This document shows positions 31,643 through 40,077 of a DNA stretch of 64,000 nt, piece after piece. The position numbers and the translations under genes are program-made. Source of the stretch: Maricaulis sp017643475 (GTDB lineage: Bacteria > Pseudomonadota > Alphaproteobacteria > Caulobacterales > Maricaulaceae); assembly GCF_047123815.1 (NCBI RefSeq), contig NZ_CP138920.1, positions 2,294,001 to 2,358,000 of the forward strand, read 5' to 3'. The notes under the pieces were generated by a model, which searched no databases, was not told the DNA's origin, and saw nothing but the letters and a program-made list of their open reading frames with translations. Each line of letters opens with the position of its first letter. Positions within the stretch are counted from its first letter, which is position 1.

Positions 31643-33499
31643 ATGCGTTTAGGTGAAGACTTCATTGACGAGATCAAGGCGCGGATCCGCCTGTCCGATA
31701 TTGTCGGGCGGTCGGTTCAGCTCAAGCGCCAGGGCCGCGAGTTTGTCGGCCTGTCTCCGTTCAAGAAGGAGCGCACGCCCTCTTTCTACGTCAATGACGA
31801 GAAACGCTTCTATCACTGCTTTGCCTCGGGCAAGCATGGCGATGCGTTTTCCTGGCTGGAAGAGATGGAAGGCCTGTCCTTCATGGAAGCCGCCGAGCGA
31901 TTGTCCGGCGAGGCGGGGCTGAGCCTGCCGGCGCCGGATCCGCAGGCCGCTGAACGCACCCAGCATCGCAAATCCCTGGTCGAGTGGATGGAGACGGCAC
32001 ACGCCTTCTATCTGCGCGCCTTGAAAAGCCCGGCCGCCGCCCATGCTGTGGAGTATCTCAAGGGGCGCGGGCTAACCGGCCAGGATTGTGTGAAATTCGG
32101 CATTGGTTATGCGCCCGACGGGCGCACGGTGCTGAAGGATGAGCTGGTCACGGCCGGTGCACCGATTGGCGACCTGATCGAATGCGGCCTGCTGATCGAG
32201 CCGGATAATGGCTCTCCCTATGACCGGTTCCGCGACCGCATCATGTTCCCGATCCATGATCCGCGCGGACGGCTGGTCGGCTTTGGTGGTCGTGCCCTGT
32301 CGAAGGAGGCGCGGGCGAAATATCTCAACTCTCCGGAGACCTCGATCTTTCACAAGGGCTCCATGCTCTACAACTTCCCCAATGCCCGCCGCGCGGCATC
32401 TGACCCCAAGGCGGGCGTGAAGGGGCTGATCGTGGCGGAGGGTTATCTCGATGTGATCGCGCTGGACCGGGCCGGGATGAGCCAGGGGGTGGCGCCAATG
32501 GGTACGGCGATCACCGAGGAGCAGCTGAACCTGCTCTGGCGGGCCGGCGGCGAGCCGGTCATGTGTCTGGATGGCGATAGCGCCGGTCGCGCTGCAGCGC
32601 TGAAAGCCGCCGATCGCGCCCTGCCGCACCTGGAACCGGGGCGGACGCTGCGTTTTGCCTTCATGCCCGATGGCAAGGACCCGGACGATGTCCTGCGCGA
32701 TGAAGGTGCGCGCGCGCTGTCCGAACTGCTGGAGGACACCCGCTCGCTGGTCGACCTTTTGTGGGAGCGGGAGGTGGATCACGAGCCGCTGACCGATCCC
32801 GATCGCCGCGCCAGTTTCCGCAAGCGTATCCGGGCGCTGGTCAACCAGATCGCCAATGGTGACGTGAAAGAGGAATACCGCAACGAGTTCGACCGCCGCA
32901 TGGAAGCCATGTTCGGCACGCCGGCGCGCAAGGGCGGGCGCGGTGAGTGGCAGGGCGGGCGTCGCAAGATCAATCAGGGTGCATCCCTGTCGCTGAAAAA
33001 ACGCATGGGCAGCCAGATGGACAAGGCGTCGATGCGCCAGGCCATTCCCAATCCGAACGGTCGATCACTGCTGCTGGCACTGATCGAATACCCCGATCTG
33101 GTCGATGAATTGATAGAAGAAATTGCGTTAATTTCCTTCGGCGCGCTTGACAATTTACGTGACGCTGTCCTAGACGCGTGCTCTCTCGGACCGGCTGTGT
33201 CTTCCAGCGAGCTTCAGGCAGAGCTTCTGTCGCGCGGATTTGCGCAAGATTTAAAACGCTTGGAAGGCAATCGGGGGCCCATGCGGGCGAGTATTGGTGG
33301 AGCAGACGCTTCAGTCTCGGTGAAGGTCGGGGCTTGGAGGCGGCTGTGTTCTGTCTATATGAGACAAAGTGGCAGCCAGGAGCAGCGAAACGAACTTCGC
33401 GCACTTGCAGAGAGAAAAATTACCGAGAATGATTCCGAAAGCGTTCGAAGCATCAGCGAAGCCTATCGCCGTGAGAACGCCAAGGATGAAACCGAATAG
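31643..33499 (+). CDS. dnaG: DNA primase
   Basis: A 618-residue DnaG that makes RNA primers for replication. The N-terminal zinc-ribbon region is variant: the pattern GLSPFKKERTPSFYVNDEKR then FYHCFASGKHGD has lost three of the four usual Cys/His ligands, a form seen in other alphaproteobacterial primases. The catalytic core (RNAP basic motif region, then TOPRIM with IVAEGYLDVIALDRAG and MCLDGDSAGRAAAL) is intact, and the C-terminal helicase-binding region is divergent. It is 45 bases upstream of rpoD and probably in one operon with it. Confidence 0.96.
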   Translation: MRLGEDFIDEIKARIRLSDIVGRSVQLKRQGREFVGLSPFKKERTPSFYVNDEKRFYHCFASGKHGDAFSWLEEMEGLSFMEAAERLSGEAGLSLPAPDPQAAERTQHRKSLVEWMETAHAFYLRALKSPAAAHAVEYLKGRGLTGQDCVKFGIGYAPDGRTVLKDELVTAGAPIGDLIECGLLIEPDNGSPYDRFRDRIMFPIHDPRGRLVGFGGRALSKEARAKYLNSPETSIFHKGSMLYNFPNARRAASDPKAGVKGLIVAEGYLDVIALDRAGMSQGVAPMGTAITEEQLNLLWRAGGEPVMCLDGDSAGRAAALKAADRALPHLEPGRTLRFAFMPDGKDPDDVLRDEGARALSELLEDTRSLVDLLWEREVDHEPLTDPDRRASFRKRIRALVNQIANGDVKEEYRNEFDRRMEAMFGTPARKGGRGEWQGGRRKINQGASLSLKKRMGSQMDKASMRQAIPNPNGRSLLLALIEYPDLVDELIEEIALISFGALDNLRDAVLDACSLGPAVSSSELQAELLSRGFAQDLKRLEGNRGPMRASIGGADASVSVKVGAWRRLCSVYMRQSGSQEQRNELRALAERKITENDSESVRSISEAYRRENAKDETE

Positions 33500-33544
33500 C
33501 AATCAAATCGCGCATGGATCCCCATGCGACCAGGGACGATTTAG

Positions 33545-35593
33545 ATGACAAAACCGGCCGAAGCCAACGACGCATCGGAATCACAGGATGGTCCGCTCCT
33601 CGACCTGACGGACCAGTCAGTCAAGAACTTCATCAAAGCTGCCAAGAAGCGCGGCTATGTCACGCATGAAGAGCTGAACAATGTTCTGCCTTCGGAAGAG
33701 TTCTCTTCCGAGCAGATCGAGGATGTTCTCGCTCAGCTGTCCGAAATGGGCATCAATGTCATCGACAAGGATGAGGACGCCGAAGAAGACAATGGCGACA
33801 ACAATGCCGAGGGCAGTGACAGCAAGGCTGTTGCCACGACCAGTGGTACCAAGGCTGTCGTTACCGGCCAGAATACCGGCTCGTCTGCAGACCGTACGGA
33901 TGACCCTGTACGCATGTATCTGCGCGAGATGGGCTCGGTCGAGCTTCTGTCCCGCGAGGGCGAGATCGCCATCGCCAAACGCATCGAGGCCGGTCGCAAT
34001 GCGATGATCCGTGGCCTCTGCGAAAGCCCGCTGACCTTCGAGGCCATCATGGTCTGGCGTGATGAGCTGCAGGAGGGTCAGGTCCTTCTGCGCGACATCA
34101 TCGACCTGGATGCCACCTATGGCGGCCAGAACGCTGCTGAAGAAGGTGAGGACGGCGAAGAGGGCGAGACGGCTGAAGGCGAGACACCGGTCCCGGGTGC
34201 AGCGCCGGGTGCCAAGCCCGCCTCCGAGGATGAGGAAGAAAAGCCGAAATCCGAAGACGGTGAAGAAGGCGACGAGGGTGAAGAGGGCGAAAGCTCTGAT
34301 GATGACGATGATGATGATGACGGCGCAGCCCTGTCGCTTTCCGCAATGGAAGCCGAGCTGCGTGACGGCGTCATGGAAACGCTCGATCACATCGCCTCCG
34401 ACTTTGCCAAGTTCCGCAAGCTGCAGGACAAGCTCGTTGCCGCGCGCATCGAAGGCAAGGACCTGACCAAGCAGAGCCGCGAGAAGTACGAGGAGACCCA
34501 GAACTCCATCGTCACCAACCTCAATACGATGCACCTCAACAATGCGCGTATCGAGGCCCTGGTCGAACAGCTTTATGCGATCAACAAGGAACGCATGTCG
34601 CTGGAAGGCAAGCTGCTGCGTATGGCCGACGCCCATGGCGTGCCGCGTGCCCAGTTCATGGACAGCTATTTCGGTAACGAGCTGAGCCCGGACTGGCCGC
34701 AATCCATGGCTGGCACGTCGAAAGCCTGGGATCGCTTTATCGAGCGTGAACTGGCCGACGCCAATGTCATCCGTGACGACATCGCCGAACTGACCCAGCG
34801 CGCCGGCGTTCCGATCGAGGATCTGCGCCGTATCGTTCGCACGGTCCAGAAGGGCGAGCGCGAGGCCCGCGTGGCCAAGAAGGAAATGGTCGAGGCAAAC
34901 CTGCGTCTCGTGATTTCCATCGCCAAGAAATACACCAATCGCGGCCTGCAATTCCTGGATCTCATCCAGGAGGGCAATATCGGCCTGATGAAGGCCGTCG
35001 ACAAATTCGAATATCGCCGCGGTTACAAGTTCTCGACCTATGCCACCTGGTGGATCCGCCAGGCCATTACCCGCTCCATTGCGGACCAGGCCCGCACTAT
35101 CCGTATTCCGGTGCACATGATCGAGACCATCAACAAGATCGTCCGCACCAGCCGTCAGATGCTGCACGAGATCGGTCGCGAGCCGACGCCGGAAGAACTG
35201 GCTGAAAAGCTTGCCATGCCGCTCGAGAAGGTGCGCAAGGTGATGAAGATCGCCAAGGAGCCGATCTCGCTGGAAACGCCGATCGGTGACGAGGAAGACA
35301 GCCATCTCGGTGATTTCATCGAGGACAAGAACGCTGTCCTGCCGATCGATGCGGCCATCCAGTCCAACCTGCGTGAAACCACGACCCGCGTGCTGGCGTC
35401 CCTGACGCCGCGTGAGGAACGTGTCCTGCGCATGCGTTTCGGCATCGGCATGAATACTGACCACACGCTGGAAGAAGTCGGCCAGCAATTCTCGGTCACC
35501 CGCGAACGTATCCGCCAGATCGAAGCCAAGGCCCTGCGCAAGCTCAAACACCCGAGCCGTTCGCGCAAGCTGCGGAGCTTCCTGGATAATTGA
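33545..35593 (+). CDS. rpoD: Primary sigma factor RpoD (sigma-70)
   Basis: A 682-residue housekeeping sigma factor. Region 1.1 is at about 25-80, region 1.2 at DPVRMYLREMGSVELLSREG (about 119-140), then a non-conserved insert containing a long Glu/Asp-rich stretch (about residues 195-260, including eight Asp in a row). Region 2 has KKEMVEANLRLVISIAKKYT and YKFSTYATWWIRQAITRSIA; region 3 and region 4.2 (EVGQQFSVTRERIRQIEAKA) are standard. It binds core RNA polymerase and -10/-35 promoters. It follows dnaG in the typical primase-sigma order. Confidence 0.97.
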   Translation: MTKPAEANDASESQDGPLLDLTDQSVKNFIKAAKKRGYVTHEELNNVLPSEEFSSEQIEDVLAQLSEMGINVIDKDEDAEEDNGDNNAEGSDSKAVATTSGTKAVVTGQNTGSSADRTDDPVRMYLREMGSVELLSREGEIAIAKRIEAGRNAMIRGLCESPLTFEAIMVWRDELQEGQVLLRDIIDLDATYGGQNAAEEGEDGEEGETAEGETPVPGAAPGAKPASEDEEEKPKSEDGEEGDEGEEGESSDDDDDDDDGAALSLSAMEAELRDGVMETLDHIASDFAKFRKLQDKLVAARIEGKDLTKQSREKYEETQNSIVTNLNTMHLNNARIEALVEQLYAINKERMSLEGKLLRMADAHGVPRAQFMDSYFGNELSPDWPQSMAGTSKAWDRFIERELADANVIRDDIAELTQRAGVPIEDLRRIVRTVQKGEREARVAKKEMVEANLRLVISIAKKYTNRGLQFLDLIQEGNIGLMKAVDKFEYRRGYKFSTYATWWIRQAITRSIADQARTIRIPVHMIETINKIVRTSRQMLHEIGREPTPEELAEKLAMPLEKVRKVMKIAKEPISLETPIGDEEDSHLGDFIEDKNAVLPIDAAIQSNLRETTTRVLASLTPREERVLRMRFGIGMNTDHTLEEVGQQFSVTRERIRQIEAKALRKLKHPSRSRKLRSFLDN

Positions 35594-35597
35594 TCCT

Positions 35598-36101
35598 GTG
35601 GGCAATTCGTCGGAACATGCAGATTGGCCGCTCCTTCGAGAAGGGGCGGTCAATGTGTATTCGGATCAAGGCCTTTTCGATGAGGCTCGATCAGGTCTTG
35701 AGGCGCTGGACTACTTTCGCCTCGATTTCCAAGTCGCCAGCCGCGAAAGCTTCATAAAGGAGATGAGTGCCGCGCTCGAGTGGGAAGCAAGCTTTGGCTA
35801 TGCACCCTGGACGGGACATCTCGATGCGTTTGACGAAGGCATAGTGGAGTTTCCGTTCCGGACGCACGATCGGGCTGTAATCACTATCTCAAGGTTTGAA
35901 CGCTTGGTTGAAGCTGATGGTGGTTGGGCGTTGGGTTTGCTCGATGTGTTTCAGCACGCTGCCTGGTATTATCTTGCGGCCGGCAAGCGGTTGATTGTCC
36001 TGCTCCAAACTGACGACAAAAGTTTCAGAACACCGCGTCTTGGGGGGAAGTCGGCTCGCCGGGACATGCGAGAGCAAATGCAATCGTTTCCAAAAATTTG
36101 A
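35598..36101 (+). CDS. Barstar-like (barnase-inhibitor family) protein
   Basis: A 167-residue protein with a barstar-type core: ESFIKEMSAALEWEASFGY, then GHLDAFDEGIVEF at the helix that in barstar contacts the RNase active site (its key Asp matches the D of LDAF), and a C-terminal LLDVFQHAAWYYLAAGKRLI-VLLQ segment typical of bacterial barstar-family proteins. Members inhibit barnase-type RNases, often as immunity proteins. No RNase gene is seen near it. It begins with GTG only four bases after rpoD and could be co-transcribed with it. Its base composition is lower in GC than its neighbours. The start is not certain. Confidence 0.68.
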   Translation: MGNSSEHADWPLLREGAVNVYSDQGLFDEARSGLEALDYFRLDFQVASRESFIKEMSAALEWEASFGYAPWTGHLDAFDEGIVEFPFRTHDRAVITISRFERLVEADGGWALGLLDVFQHAAWYYLAAGKRLIVLLQTDDKSFRTPRLGGKSARRDMREQMQSFPKI

Positions 36102-36115
36102 CAATCATTGCCAAA
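36097..36115 (+). promoter_or_regulatory. Candidate ParD operator, toxin-antitoxin module 2
   Basis: The site TTTGACAATCATTGCCAAA is a near-perfect dyad (arms TTTGnCAAT and ATTGnCAAA around one base) ending 31 bases upstream of parD module 2. It includes a good -35-like TTGACA (36098-36103) and the TTGCCAA half-site also found in the module 1 operator. Autorepression by ParD is the expected use. Confidence 0.5.
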
Positions 36116-36146
36116 AATCACACGTTTCTCGCCAAGGAGCTCCGCC

Positions 36147-36386
36147 ATGGCGACGATGAATATCTCTCTTCCGCAAGCGCTCAAGGACTGGGTTGAGGCC
36201 CAGGCCGATGCCGGGCTTTACGCCAATGCATCCGACTATGTGCGCGACCTGATCCGCCGCGATGTCGAGAAACGCGAGAAAACCGAAGCGCTGCGGGTGA
36301 TGGTCCAGGAGGCCGAGCAGAGCGGGTTTCGGTCGATGAGCATCGAGGAAATCCAGGCGGAGCTGCGCGCACGCCGGGAGCGGTGA
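36147..36386 (+). CDS. parD: ParD-family antitoxin (module 2)
   Basis: A 79-residue ribbon-helix-helix antitoxin: strand MNISLPQALKDWVEAQ, then ADAGLYANASDYVRDLIRRD, the ParD motif, with a charged C-terminal tail (EEIQAELRARRER) for toxin binding. The ATG at 36147 is preceded by AAGGAGC and is preferred over upstream in-frame codons. The stop codon overlaps the toxin start (GTGA), which is the usual coupling. Unlike module 1, the toxin is intact. Confidence 0.9.
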   Translation: MATMNISLPQALKDWVEAQADAGLYANASDYVRDLIRRDVEKREKTEALRVMVQEAEQSGFRSMSIEEIQAELRARRER

Positions 36387-36667
36387 AGGTCGAAATCGCC
36401 GAAGCGGCGCTGGATGATCTGGACACGCTCTACCTTGATGGCGCGATGAAGTTCGGAGTGGCGCGAGCCGAACGTTACCAGGTCGAACTCGTGGACAGTT
36501 TCCAGAAACTGATCGATTATCCGCGCTCAAGGCCGGAGCATCCGGCCATTGGTTGTGGTGTCAGGCTGTTGCGATTTCGCGCGCACATAATCCTGTACCG
36601 CATAGCAGGCGCCCGCATCGAAATCCTGCGCATTCGCCATGCCCATGAAGACTGGAAGGACCCGTAA
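36383..36667 (+). CDS. parE: ParE-family toxin (module 2)
   Basis: A 94-residue RelE/ParE-superfamily toxin beginning with GTG overlapping parD. Features are EIAEAALDDLDTLYLDGAMK, VDSFQKLIDYPRSRPEHPAI, and the C-terminal strands LLRFRAHIILYRIAG and IEILRIRHAHEDW, which carry the conserved R-x-H-x-x-x-W ending of ParE. ParE toxins poison DNA gyrase. The length is standard and no mutation is evident. The next gene starts two bases after its stop. Confidence 0.9.
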   Translation: MKVEIAEAALDDLDTLYLDGAMKFGVARAERYQVELVDSFQKLIDYPRSRPEHPAIGCGVRLLRFRAHIILYRIAGARIEILRIRHAHEDWKDP

Positions 36668-36669
36668 CC

Positions 36670-37203
36670 ATGCTCACTGCCCTGCTGGTCCAGGATACTC
36701 CGGTCGTTCAGCCGTTCGAGGTCCAGGGTTTTCGCACGACCCAGACCATCACCATCGAGGCACCGCGTGATGAGGTCTGGGAGGCTGCGACCGGGGATGT
36801 ATCGCCCTGGTGGGATCACTCCTTCAAGGCTGACCGGGTGGAGCTGATCATCGAGCCGGAGTTTGGCGGGCGGTTCTATGAGCGTTTCCGTGATGGCGAG
36901 GATAGTGGCGCCCTGCATGCGGACATCATCTATGTCGATGCGCCGTCCGAGCTGCGCATGCATGGTCCGCTGGGGCTGTCGGGGCGGTCTTATGACTTGG
37001 TGATCGGCTGGACGCTGGAAGAGGCCGATGCCGAGACGACAAGTTTCACAGTCGACCTGTCCATGCATGGTGAGATCGATGCGGAACTGGCGGGCGTGGT
37101 GCATGGCGTGTGGACGCATTTCATTGCCGGTCGCCTGAAGACCTATGTGGAAGGCGGTCGCCACCTCGTCCCTGAAGAGCCCTGCGCGGCCTTTGACGGC
37201 TAG
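36670..37203 (+). CDS. SRPBCC (START/Bet v1-like) domain protein
   Basis: A 177-residue protein with an SRPBCC-type fold signature: TITIEAPRDEVWEAATGD, followed by EPEFGGRFYERF and the C-terminal long helix region VWTHFIAGRLKTYVEGG. Such domains bind hydrophobic ligands or act as AHSA1-type stress proteins; the ligand is unknown. It begins two bases after the parE toxin gene, which suggests it is read from that transcript. Its stop codon overlaps the LysR gene's stop codon in the palindrome CTAG. Confidence 0.75.
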   Translation: MLTALLVQDTPVVQPFEVQGFRTTQTITIEAPRDEVWEAATGDVSPWWDHSFKADRVELIIEPEFGGRFYERFRDGEDSGALHADIIYVDAPSELRMHGPLGLSGRSYDLVIGWTLEEADAETTSFTVDLSMHGEIDAELAGVVHGVWTHFIAGRLKTYVEGGRHLVPEEPCAAFDG

Positions 37204-38099
37204 GTCTTGAGCTCGCGCTCCAGGAATTCGACAAAGGCCCGAACCTTGGGCGTGATATGCGCCCGGTGCGGGTAGACGGCCCAGAGCGGGATGGGGTCGC
37301 GCTCGTATTCCTCCAGCACCACTTCCAGCTCGCCGGAATGGATGTCCTCGCAGCAGAAGAAATCGGGCAGGCGCGCTGCAGCCTTTCCGGCCCGCACAAA
37401 ATCCATCGACAGGGCACCGCTATTGCTCTTGACCAGCAGCGGTACGGTGACATCGACCACCCCGTCCTTGCCATCCGGAAAGGGCCAGCGATTGGGGAAG
37501 CGCACATTGGAATAGCCCGTACAGGGAATATCCGTCAGGTCGCGCGGGTGCGTCGGGCGGCCATGTCTGTCCCAGAAGGCCGGCGTGCCGACCACGACAC
37601 CGCGAAACGCGCCCAGCTTGCGCGCAATGAGCGAACTGTCCGGCATTTCGCCAATGCGCAGGGCGAGGTCGAAACCCTCACCGATGACGTCGGAGCGCCG
37701 GTCATTGAGGTCGATGTCCAGCTGAACCTCCGGCGCCTGGTCGATGAATTTTGGCAGGATAGGATTGAGGAAGTTGAGCGCATAGCTCATCGGTGCGGCA
37801 ATTTTCAGCGTACCGTGCGGCTGGTCGTGTGCTCCGGCAGCGGCGGCTTCGGCCTGGGTCGCCATGTCGACAATCTGTTCCGCCGTCTCGAAATAGGCGC
37901 GGCCTTCCTCGGTCAGCGTGATGGAGCGTGTCGTACGCTGCAGCAGGCGCATGCCCAGGCGTTCTTCCAGGCGGGTGACTTCCTTGGACACATGCGAGGC
38001 GGAGCGGCCCAGCGTTTCGGCGGCCGCGGAAAACCCGCCGCGCCTCACGACTTCCACGAAGACCGGAATCCCGTCGAGCAATTTGTCTTTCTGGTCCAT
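37200..38099 (-). CDS. LysR-family transcriptional regulator
   Basis: A 299-residue LysR-type regulator. The winged helix spans about 5-65 (GIPVFVEVVRRGGFSAAAET, SHVSKEVTRLEERLGMRLL, RTTRSITLTEEG), followed by the two-lobe effector domain. The branch with LQRTTRSITLTEEG resembles regulators of the DmlR/PecT type. The neighbours (SRPBCC gene convergent, coq7 further on the same strand) do not reveal its target. The start ATG at 38099 fits the family N-terminus. Confidence 0.92.
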   Translation of the reverse strand: MDQKDKLLDGIPVFVEVVRRGGFSAAAETLGRSASHVSKEVTRLEERLGMRLLQRTTRSITLTEEGRAYFETAEQIVDMATQAEAAAAGAHDQPHGTLKIAAPMSYALNFLNPILPKFIDQAPEVQLDIDLNDRRSDVIGEGFDLALRIGEMPDSSLIARKLGAFRGVVVGTPAFWDRHGRPTHPRDLTDIPCTGYSNVRFPNRWPFPDGKDGVVDVTVPLLVKSNSGALSMDFVRAGKAAARLPDFFCCEDIHSGELEVVLEEYERDPIPLWAVYPHRAHITPKVRAFVEFLERELKT

Positions 38100-38169
38100 G
38101 CACCTCTCCCTTGTTCGACCGGATAGGCCGAAGCGGGGCCGGGCTCAAGCCCTTGACGGGAAAGTCGGC

Positions 38170-38736
38170 TCAGATCTTTTCGGCGATCTTGATGACGGTG
38201 CGGCAGCCGGTCTTGATGAAGGCGGACAGCAGGGGATACCCCGCAGCGTCACGCGCCCCTTCCTCGACGGCGAGATCATGGTGCGCGATCTCTTCCTCGC
38301 GGAATTTCGTGAACAGGTCTGCCAGCTCGTCCTCGCCCATCGCGCGCAGTTCGGTGATCTGGCTGGCGTAATGCTGTTCGATGACGCTCTCGACGGCTTC
38401 GGTACAGGCATGTGCCGCGCGCTCGCCCATCAGGGCCGTGGCTGCGCCCAGGGCCTGGCCGGCGACATTCCAGATCGGCGCCAGCGCTGTTGGCCGGGCC
38501 TTGTGTTTGAAGATCAGATCATCAAACGCATCGAGATGGGCCTGTTCGTCCGCTTCCATCTCTTCAAGCTGGTTGGCGATGCGCGCCTTGTGCGGCAGCT
38601 TATCGAAAATCGCGCGCTGGCCGCGATAGATTGCGACTGCGCCATACTCGCCGGCATGATCCACGCGGATCATTTCCTGGATACGGTCCGGATTGCGGCG
38701 CTTGCCGGGCAGGGGGATGGCGCGTGTGTCGTTCAT
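38170..38736 (-). CDS. coq7: Demethoxyubiquinone hydroxylase Coq7
   Basis: A 188-residue di-iron hydroxylase of the late step of ubiquinone synthesis, peripherally bound to the inner membrane. Iron ligands are visible: Glu30 in RVDHAGEYGA, the ExxH Glu64-His67, and the second ExxH Glu149-His152 in REEEIAHHD, with Glu in the CTEAVESVIEQHY helix. The family length is about 180-200. It follows dsbB at two bases on the same strand, so it is probably one operon of respiration- and quinone-linked genes (DsbB also uses ubiquinone). Confidence 0.94.
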   Translation of the reverse strand: MNDTRAIPLPGKRRNPDRIQEMIRVDHAGEYGAVAIYRGQRAIFDKLPHKARIANQLEEMEADEQAHLDAFDDLIFKHKARPTALAPIWNVAGQALGAATALMGERAAHACTEAVESVIEQHYASQITELRAMGEDELADLFTKFREEEIAHHDLAVEEGARDAAGYPLLSAFIKTGCRTVIKIAEKI

Positions 38737-38738
38737 GA

Positions 38739-39269
38739 TCAGGCCTGTTTCAGACCGCGATAGCCGACAAAAAACGATACGCCAGCCATCGCCAGGGAGA
38801 TGATGGCATTGTAACCGGCCATCGAGATGCCGAACAGCGTCCAGCTGGCCTCGTCACACATCGGCACGATGGACCGGCCATTCAGGGCGTCCATGATGGA
38901 GCTGACATCGACCGTACCGATCGCGCCGGTGGTACAGGAGGCGGGACCGGCCCACCAGTCGTATTCGATACCTGCATGCCAGCCGGCAAATCCGGCGGAA
39001 TAAAGCAGGACGGCTGCGACGGCGTAAATCACATAGGGCGCAAACCGCGCCAGGCCCGGGCGCATGATCAGGCCGATACCACTGGCAAGGCCCAGTGCAA
39101 TCACCGCCATGTGGATATAGCGCTGGTCGTAACACAGGGCACACGGCAGATACTTGCCGATATACTCAAAACCCCACGCGCCAAGCAGCATGGCCAGGGA
39201 GAAACCGGCCATGATCAGGGGCCAGCGCGTCAGCGGGAATTGGGACAGAACAGGCGTCATGAAGGACAT
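38739..39269 (-). CDS. dsbB: Disulfide bond formation protein B
   Basis: A 176-residue inner-membrane protein with four membrane helices. The two essential Cys pairs are present: Cys43/Cys46 in LPCALCYDQR and Cys112/Cys138 in the second periplasmic loop. DsbB reoxidises DsbA and passes electrons to ubiquinone. It lies directly upstream of coq7. No classical dsbA is in the window. Confidence 0.93.
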   Translation of the reverse strand: MSFMTPVLSQFPLTRWPLIMAGFSLAMLLGAWGFEYIGKYLPCALCYDQRYIHMAVIALGLASGIGLIMRPGLARFAPYVIYAVAAVLLYSAGFAGWHAGIEYDWWAGPASCTTGAIGTVDVSSIMDALNGRSIVPMCDEASWTLFGISMAGYNAIISLAMAGVSFFVGYRGLKQA

Positions 39270-39315
39270 ATTTGCGGACCTTTACTCTACTCGCACCGCG
39301 ACAAGAGCGCGCACG

Positions 39316-40020
39316 TCAGGCCTCGGCCTGACCGAGCAGGCCGCGGAAGAAGTCCTTGAGTACGTCGATAGCGGCGTCCCCGAAAAATAAAAAAAGCGTC
39401 ATCAGGAGCGCAATCCATGCAAGGCCGAGCAGGAGCCCGCCCAGAACCAGCAGCCCGTCGCGGGTCAGCAGCCCCAGAGCTGCAATCGCCAGGGCGATGC
39501 CCGGCGTCGTATTGGTGGCCGGCAGCGGCACCAGGATCGATGCGCAGAACAGGATGAAGACGACGCCGACCAGGCGCTCTGCTGTGGGACCGGACAGCCA
39601 GGTCAGACGCGGCCGGGCCAGAGCTTCCAGCCAGCCAAACCATTTGCGCCCGCCTTGCGCCATACGCTCCAGCCCGGCCTTGTCCAGGCGGCGGGTCTTG
39701 AACTTGGATGGCAGCCACGGCTCTTCCCGTCCCAGCGCCATCTGCGCCGACAACGCCATCATCGGCAGGGCCATGACCTGCGGCACGCCATAGAGAAAGG
39801 GAATCGAGATCGGCAAAGCCATCGCGAACAGGATCACCCCGAACGCCCGCTCGCCCAGCGCATCAAAGAAATCACCCAATGTCATGCCCTTATCGGGAGC
39901 GGCGGTGGCGATGTCCTCAAGCGCGCTGATAAGGCCAAGTTTTTCTGATGTTTCGGTCAATTGTTCATCCTCGAGATCCGGGCTGACACTAGCTGCGTCC
40001 AAACGGTGCGTCGAGCGCAT
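39316..40020 (-). CDS. ExoD-family exopolysaccharide synthesis protein
   Basis: A membrane protein of up to 234 residues with the ExoD pattern: LGDFFDALGERAFGVILFAMA, SIPFLYGVPQVMALPMMALS, and hydrophobic segments to the C-terminus. In Sinorhizobium ExoD affects exopolysaccharide production. The first residues (to about 20) are not typical; a TTG at 39959 preceded by GAGGAT is a possible later start. It is divergent from the tRNA-Leu gene. Confidence 0.8.
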   Translation of the reverse strand: MRSTHRLDAASVSPDLEDEQLTETSEKLGLISALEDIATAAPDKGMTLGDFFDALGERAFGVILFAMALPISIPFLYGVPQVMALPMMALSAQMALGREEPWLPSKFKTRRLDKAGLERMAQGGRKWFGWLEALARPRLTWLSGPTAERLVGVVFILFCASILVPLPATNTTPGIALAIAALGLLTRDGLLVLGGLLLGLAWIALLMTLFLFFGDAAIDVLKDFFRGLLGQAEA

Positions 40021-40077
40021 AGAGTCGTTGACTTTTCAGGGCCCAATCGGCAGCTTGCGCCTCCGCTCGTGAAGCGA

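Noticed and set aside
34098..34374. Open frames rich in Ser or His/Arg opposite the rpoD acidic region
   Set aside because: These are shadows of the Glu/Asp-rich coding sequence and have no homology or ribosome site.
33617..35653. Long open frame opposite rpoD
   Set aside because: It is antisense to the complete, well-conserved rpoD gene; the sequence is a compositional shadow.
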